A stretch of DNA of 64,000 nt from Candidatus Babelota bacterium (GTDB lineage Bacteria; Babelota; Babeliae; Babelales; Vermiphilaceae), in the NCBI GenBank assembly GCA_026388985.1, contig JAPLIS010000019.1, forward strand, positions 1 through 64,000. Reading direction: 5' to 3'. Made by a program: the position numbers and the translations under genes. Positions within the stretch are counted from its first letter, which is position 1. Every line of letters begins with the position of its first letter. The notes beneath the pieces are model-generated. The model was not told the origin of the DNA. It searched no databases and saw nothing but the letters and a program-made list of their open reading frames with translations. Positions 60,094-64,000 of this stretch are shown here, one piece after another.

Positions 60094-60825
60094 ATGAATA
60101 AACTATTTAAAGAAATTGACACGCTACAACAAGAAATCAATGCACTTCGCCCTTTAAAGACAGAAGAACTACCACTTATAAAAAATTATTATACTATTGG
60201 CCTTACCTACTCTTCTAACGCATTAGAAGGTAACTCTTTAACAGAAACTGAAACAAAAATAGTGCTAGAAGAAGGTATTACCATTGGGGGAAAACCTCTA
60301 CGCGATCACCTGGAAGCAATCGGCCATGAAGATGCTTTAGCTTTTTTATATACATGCGTAGATAAAAAAACAGTCGAAGAAAAAGATATCCTACAGCTAC
60401 ATCGTCTTTTTTATTATCGTATAGATGAAAAAAATGCCGGTATATATCGTTCAGTTAAAGCGTATATCACCGGATCTAAATACCCATTACCAATTCCAGA
60501 AAATATTCCTGCACTTATGCATAATTTTATATTACTACTACCAGAATTATACAAAACTAAGCACCCTGTTGAATATGCAGCACTGGCACATATGCATTTT
60601 GTCTTTATACATCCATTTGTTGATGGCAACGGAAGAACAGCACGTCTCTTAATGAACCTTATTCTTTTACAAAGCGGCTACAATATCGCGATTATTCCAC
60701 CCGTAATGCGCCATGCATACATAGCATCTCTTGAAAAAGCCCATCATGACCCCACTGATTTTATTACTCTCATAGGGCAGATGGTCAAAGAAACACAAAA
60801 AGATTACCTGCGACTTTTTGCTTAA
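60094..60825 (+). CDS. Fic-domain protein (class II, N-terminal inhibitory helix)
   Basis: A 243-aa protein that should transfer AMP (or a related group) from ATP to a hydroxyl side chain of a target protein. The active-site motif is IHPFVDGNGRTARLLMNLIL (HPFxxGNGR, complete). The autoinhibitory helix is present near the N-terminus: TYSSNALEGNSLTETET, with the (S/T)xxxE(G/N) motif whose Glu blocks ATP. That makes it a regulated class II Fic enzyme. No signal peptide, so it acts in the bacterial cytosol or is sent by another route. I use the ATG at 60094; an in-frame start at 60064 would lie in the upstream gene. Confidence 0.9.
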   Translation: MNKLFKEIDTLQQEINALRPLKTEELPLIKNYYTIGLTYSSNALEGNSLTETETKIVLEEGITIGGKPLRDHLEAIGHEDALAFLYTCVDKKTVEEKDILQLHRLFYYRIDEKNAGIYRSVKAYITGSKYPLPIPENIPALMHNFILLLPELYKTKHPVEYAALAHMHFVFIHPFVDGNGRTARLLMNLILLQSGYNIAIIPPVMRHAYIASLEKAHHDPTDFITLIGQMVKETQKDYLRLFA

Positions 60826-60883
60826 AAAAAGCTTACAATCCCACACCTTTGGCTCAACAGAAACATACTATGTATATAGTATA

Positions 60884-61156
60884 TCAAAGACTTAAGTCTC
60901 GATAAAAATTTTCATGTGGGCCAAATGACAACAGCATGAGTTGCATTTTGTTATCAATAAAATGATAAGCAAGTAACGTTAATTGCTTAACCATCTTAAA
61001 TTTAAAAACACGCACCCCATTTAAATCACCTTTTTTCATATGACCAATACTCGGATCACTGACAACCAACCGAATTGCATCATCTAAATCTTTTTTTTCA
61101 TGTATATGCAATTTTTTAACATGTTGTTTAAAGGTATTGGTTTGTACTATATTCAT
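60884..61156 (-). CDS. RelE/ParE-superfamily toxin
   Basis: A 90-aa basic protein: FKQHVKKLHIHEKKDLDDAI, IGHMKKGDLNGVRVFKFKMV and LLAYHFIDNKMQLMLLSFGP then HENFYRDL, the strand order and C-terminal pattern of YafQ/RelE-type mRNA endonucleases. The antitoxin gene immediately upstream overlaps it by 1 nt, so this is an antitoxin-first operon. Confidence 0.82.
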   Translation of the reverse strand: MNIVQTNTFKQHVKKLHIHEKKDLDDAIRLVVSDPSIGHMKKGDLNGVRVFKFKMVKQLTLLAYHFIDNKMQLMLLSFGPHENFYRDLSL

Positions 61157-61374
61157 TAATCCAACCCATATGGTTCTATTGCCCCCGCCTTTACCTCTTG
61201 CTGAGCTATTAATACACTCTTAATAAACTCATAGGTAAGATCAGGGTGCTCTTCAGCAATTTTACCTATTTTTGCCCAATGCTCAATTTGCCCCGCAACT
61301 GAACGGTTAAGAACTTTAGACATAATCTTTGCATCTGACACTATCCGATCTGATAATTTTACGGCACAAGCCAT
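61156..61374 (-). CDS. ParD-like antitoxin
   Basis: A 72-aa protein: VKLSDRIVSDAKIMSKVLNR then SVAGQIEHWAKIGKIAEEHP, resembling the ParD-like antitoxin family (DUF3423 type), which has a ribbon-helix-helix core. The C-terminal tail would wrap the toxin. AAGGAGG is just before the ATG. An inverted repeat upstream (61389-61415) is a candidate operator. Confidence 0.8.
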   Translation of the reverse strand: MACAVKLSDRIVSDAKIMSKVLNRSVAGQIEHWAKIGKIAEEHPDLTYEFIKSVLIAQQEVKAGAIEPYGLD

Positions 61375-61388
61375 AATAAGTCCTCCTT

Positions 61389-61415
61389 ATTGTTATGATG
61401 GTCTATCTTAACAAT
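61389..61415 (-). promoter_or_regulatory. Inverted repeat ahead of the RelE/ParD-like operon
   Basis: ATTGTTA (61389-61395) and TAACAAT (61409-61415) are separated by 13 nt, about 15 nt before the antitoxin start. This fits an autoregulatory operator, although the arms are short. Confidence 0.35.
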
Positions 61416-61454
61416 AGTAACTCAAAATGCGACTTTTTGAAACTCTATGAAACC

Positions 61455-61865
61455 TTAATCGCCCCAGCTACCAACAATTGGATACCCTTTTTGGCACCAT
61501 TCTTTAATCCCACCCTCATATGCAGACACCTGAGTAAAGCCTAATTTATCAAGAAGATTGAATGCACTTTTACTTGCCGAACATTCATAACTGGCACAAT
61601 ATACCACAATTCTATCATGCTTATCCCAACTTTCATTGGCAACCCCTTGCAACTGCTCTAAGGGTACATTAATAGAGCCCCTAATGTGGCACTTAGTATA
61701 ATACTCCTGGGGTAATACATTTATGACAATCAGCGTTGCCTCTGTATCTAATTTTTTAAGCAGCTGTTCAGCAGTGATGGTTTTTATTACATGCCCAGTT
61801 CCGGCTGATTCCATTTTTTTACAGTCACCATTACACGTGCACTCTTTATTTTTACAACAACTCAT
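61455..61865 (-). CDS. Rhodanese-domain protein with Cys-rich N-terminus
   Basis: A 136-aa single rhodanese domain: LIVINVLPQEYYTKCHIRGS, INVPLEQL and the active-site loop IVVYCASYECSASKSAFNLL, followed by FTQVSAYEGGIKEWCQKGYP. The catalytic Cys carries a persulfide in sulfur transfer. The N-terminus MSCCKNKECTCNGDCKKMES has six Cys in 15 residues, suggesting metal binding or redox sensing. The gene lies 27 nt downstream of the Cache-protein gene on the same strand, so it may be in its operon. AAGGAG precedes the ATG. No export signal. Confidence 0.87.
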   Translation of the reverse strand: MSCCKNKECTCNGDCKKMESAGTGHVIKTITAEQLLKKLDTEATLIVINVLPQEYYTKCHIRGSINVPLEQLQGVANESWDKHDRIVVYCASYECSASKSAFNLLDKLGFTQVSAYEGGIKEWCQKGYPIVGSWGD

Positions 61866-61892
61866 ACCCTGTTCTCCTTTTTTTTTAAAATA

Positions 61893-63827
61893 TTATCTAA
61901 AATAACTTGAACCAACTATAAATACTGTATCTTTTTTTTGTACCATTTTGACATAACCAATCTTTTCGACCCCATTTAACGTATAACGCACTTCGCTTGC
62001 ACCATATTTTGCAGCATTAATCATTTCCTGGACAAACAATATGCCATTATCATCTGTAGCATCTAATAAAGGCCGCCAAATAACACTCATATCATCTCCA
62101 TATACATAACAAATGCCATTTGTGTCGAATACAAATAAATTCAAATCACCCCGTACAAATTGCCCCTCTTTATTAACAAAGTCAGCACATGCCTCTTGCA
62201 ATTCATGTGTTTCTAAATAATCTGCACCACTTTTAGCTAAAAGCTCCATGCTTTCATGTTTTGAAATAGGGTATATTCCTGAACCAATAACAAACGATTT
62301 CATACCTAAATCTACTTTCTCTACATAGATTGATTTAAAAGAATTTTTCATTTTAACATCGATCCAGCCCCCTCCTCCATAACGGGCCTCTTGAATCATA
62401 TCACGTACGTACAATCTTCCATCATCATCTTTATGGTCTAAATGATTTTGACCAATAAGTTCAGTATTTGTGCCATGTACAATTACTTTTCCTTTTAAAT
62501 CGTATACAAAAAGAGACAAGTCTCCATACCTATACTCCGATGAACCTGGATCTCTAAATGCTCGCTCTGATTCAGAAAGACCATGGGTTTTCATAAAATG
62601 GTATCCTTTACGCACCAAATCAACAACCCGCTTGCGCGTGGCATCAGGATAATAACCGCAGCCAATAAAATAATCATTACCCTGTGCGTCTTTTATTTTT
62701 TCCACGTAAGAACGCTTAGGTGCCCCTCCAGACATATATTCAATCCATATACCACCCTCAGAAGTCTTTAATCTTTTAACTATCTCCTGATTTACTAGTA
62801 CCCCAGCCGAATCTTTATAGTTCCATGAATTAGTGCCGATCAAGCTCGGCTGCTTACCGTTAGCCACATTATTTCCCTTAAAATCAAGTGCATATAAATA
62901 CAAATCCCCTTGTATAAATCGGCCAATAGGATAACTAAGTGGACTAAATGCATCATCTACTCTTCGGCCCTCTTTGATGGTCTTATTAAAAAAGCCCACT
63001 GCTCCCTTAACCAAATTCACCGCTGCATCAGGCTTGGAATGAGGGTAATAGCCAGTACCAATAATATATGATTTTCCATCCTTTTTGACCTCTTTAACAT
63101 ATGAAACTTTTGTCGCATTGCGCCATTTATAAATAACCCAGCCCCCGCCTTCCTGCGCTTTTTTAATAATAGATTGCACAATAGGAGTCCCAAAAGAATC
63201 ATGTAAATTATGCAAATTTTTCCACAATAAATCAGACTGCTGGCCATGGGCAAATACAGAGCCATCTGCACTATATACAAAAAGATATAACTCTCCCTCT
63301 ATAAAATTTTTTGTATGAGAAAACACATGGCATATATCAGCTAGTGAATGCTTATTGAAATACTCAACGCCCCTATCGACAAGCGTCACGGCTGCTTTAC
63401 GCTTTGCATCTTCATCAAACAGCTCGTCCACTGATACTCCCGACTGGGCCCGGGCAGTATCTTGACTGTCTTGCCTAGTAACAGTGAGTGTATCAGGAAA
63501 TACTACTGACATCTTTTCTGGCGACATACTTTCTGGTTGCGTTATATCAGCCACTTCTTCACTCATTTCTTGAGGGATGACCTGGTCTTGATCAGCACTC
63601 TCTTGATCAGTCTTATTGACCGTATTTTTTAATATATCTGGCTTATTAGATGACATACCTACACCAACAGCTTGAGCACCTTGCGAGCTCTCGCTCTGTG
63701 TGCTTTGTATATCAGTTACTGTGCTTTTATTAATGGGCTGTTCACCACCAATAACAATCTGAATTGCGCACAAACAAAGAATACTGCTCACACAGAGTGT
63801 CCACCTATAAGCTACTTTTTTATTCAC
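61893..63827 (-). CDS. Exported protein with four Cache-type sensory domains
   Basis: 644 aa. The signal peptide (WTLCVSSILCLCAIQIVIGG) is followed by a Ser/Gln/Glu-rich stretch to about 140. Four similar domains of about 120 residues then lie at about 150-265, 270-390, 395-520 and 525-644. Each has the small-molecule-binding Cache_2 pattern: GDLYLFVYSADGSVFAHG, GGGWVIYKW, SYVKEVKKDGKSYIIGTGYY and their counterparts. No transmembrane or signalling output domain (histidine kinase, methyl-accepting, GGDEF) is present. It may bind several ligands outside the cytoplasm and act as a receptor subunit or scavenger. GTG start after AAGGAG. The downstream rhodanese gene is probably co-transcribed. Confidence 0.82.
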   Translation of the reverse strand: MNKKVAYRWTLCVSSILCLCAIQIVIGGEQPINKSTVTDIQSTQSESSQGAQAVGVGMSSNKPDILKNTVNKTDQESADQDQVIPQEMSEEVADITQPESMSPEKMSVVFPDTLTVTRQDSQDTARAQSGVSVDELFDEDAKRKAAVTLVDRGVEYFNKHSLADICHVFSHTKNFIEGELYLFVYSADGSVFAHGQQSDLLWKNLHNLHDSFGTPIVQSIIKKAQEGGGWVIYKWRNATKVSYVKEVKKDGKSYIIGTGYYPHSKPDAAVNLVKGAVGFFNKTIKEGRRVDDAFSPLSYPIGRFIQGDLYLYALDFKGNNVANGKQPSLIGTNSWNYKDSAGVLVNQEIVKRLKTSEGGIWIEYMSGGAPKRSYVEKIKDAQGNDYFIGCGYYPDATRKRVVDLVRKGYHFMKTHGLSESERAFRDPGSSEYRYGDLSLFVYDLKGKVIVHGTNTELIGQNHLDHKDDDGRLYVRDMIQEARYGGGGWIDVKMKNSFKSIYVEKVDLGMKSFVIGSGIYPISKHESMELLAKSGADYLETHELQEACADFVNKEGQFVRGDLNLFVFDTNGICYVYGDDMSVIWRPLLDATDDNGILFVQEMINAAKYGASEVRYTLNGVEKIGYVKMVQKKDTVFIVGSSYFR

Positions 63828-64000
63828 CGCTCTCTCCTTTTTATAGAATTCTAGCTTTAATTATATTGCTTAAATAAAGTATTACATAATTTCAGATATA
63901 AAATCAATAGTTGTGTGAATAAACAAAAATATAGAATCTTTATACATAATAAAGGTATAGTACCTAATATGCATACATTTTAAACCAAAAAAGGGATTAT

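Noticed and set aside
1-64000. CRISPR array, tRNA or rRNA genes, or a prophage
   Set aside because: I saw no regularly spaced repeats, no cloverleaf-like segment or CCA-ended tRNA, no rRNA sequence, and no phage structural genes. The HigB family is phage-derived but common outside phages. A tRNAscan or Infernal run would settle the small RNAs.

Overview
This is an AT-rich bacterial window whose gene content suggests a host-associated, probably intracellular, Gram-negative-type lineage. The best guess is a Dependentiae (TM6)-like symbiont of protists, but this is inference from gene content: no rRNA or other phylogenetic marker lies in the window. Housekeeping genes are few: a partial RluB/RsuA-type pseudouridine synthase, RNase P RNA, a bifunctional penicillin-binding protein, MurG, a DciA-like protein, archease-RtcB, a TalC-type transaldolase and a VKOR. 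A very large share of the proteins begin with a Sec-type signal peptide or signal anchor. This includes enzymes whose families normally use cytosolic cofactors (ATP, nucleotide sugars, PAPS, NADP, acetyl-CoA).

Layout. 0-3 kb: end of rluB, then an exported GT4 glycosyltransferase and an exported GDP-mannose 4,6-dehydratase. 3.2-14.4 kb: an unbroken minus-strand array of six genes for exported proteins with a HipA/PI3-4-kinase-like fold. There are four single-domain kinases, one likely pseudokinase with an acidic repeat region, and one giant protein with five kinase domains. 14.8-17.5 kb: two more exported GT4 enzymes. 17.5-28.6 kb: the housekeeping core (HAD, PASTA protein, rnpB, PBP1, murG, TPR protein, DciA, archease, RtcB) and one AAA/PD-(D/E)XK protein. 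28.6-48 kb: a reshuffled accessory zone. It holds four CPT-like P-loop kinases, two MazG-like proteins, HEPN/MNT and HigBA modules, a clostripain-family protease, a signal-peptide AAA+ ATPase, a PAF-acetylhydrolase-like esterase, MarR/ABC-F, another AAA/nuclease, and several broken duplicates. 48-57.6 kb: an ABC exporter, then a glycan locus of GT2 glycosyltransferases, PAPS-type sulfotransferases and decayed GT11-like fucosyltransferases, nearly all with export signals. 57.6-64 kb: transaldolase, VKOR, AAA/DUF4143 ATPase, Fic protein, RelE/ParD-like toxin-antitoxin, rhodanese, and an exported protein made of four Cache domains.

The strongest candidates for something undescribed are (i) the exported multi-domain kinase array at 3.3-14.4 kb, which has grown by tandem duplication and whose catalytic loops vary in a domain-specific way, and (ii) the exported glycan-building and sulfating enzymes. 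Both fit a model in which the bacterium sends nucleotide-dependent enzymes out of its cytoplasm, perhaps into the host. The window shows neither the delivery route nor the substrates.

The window also records active local duplication: 1140-bp repeats inside the giant kinase gene, a 90-bp perfect copy of a promoter and gene start now sitting ahead of another operon, a 169-bp direct repeat flanking a HEPN/MNT module, two nearly identical CPT-like genes, and a duplicated sulfotransferase/fucosyltransferase unit with mosaic divergence. All family calls come from reading motifs by eye; no database search was run.
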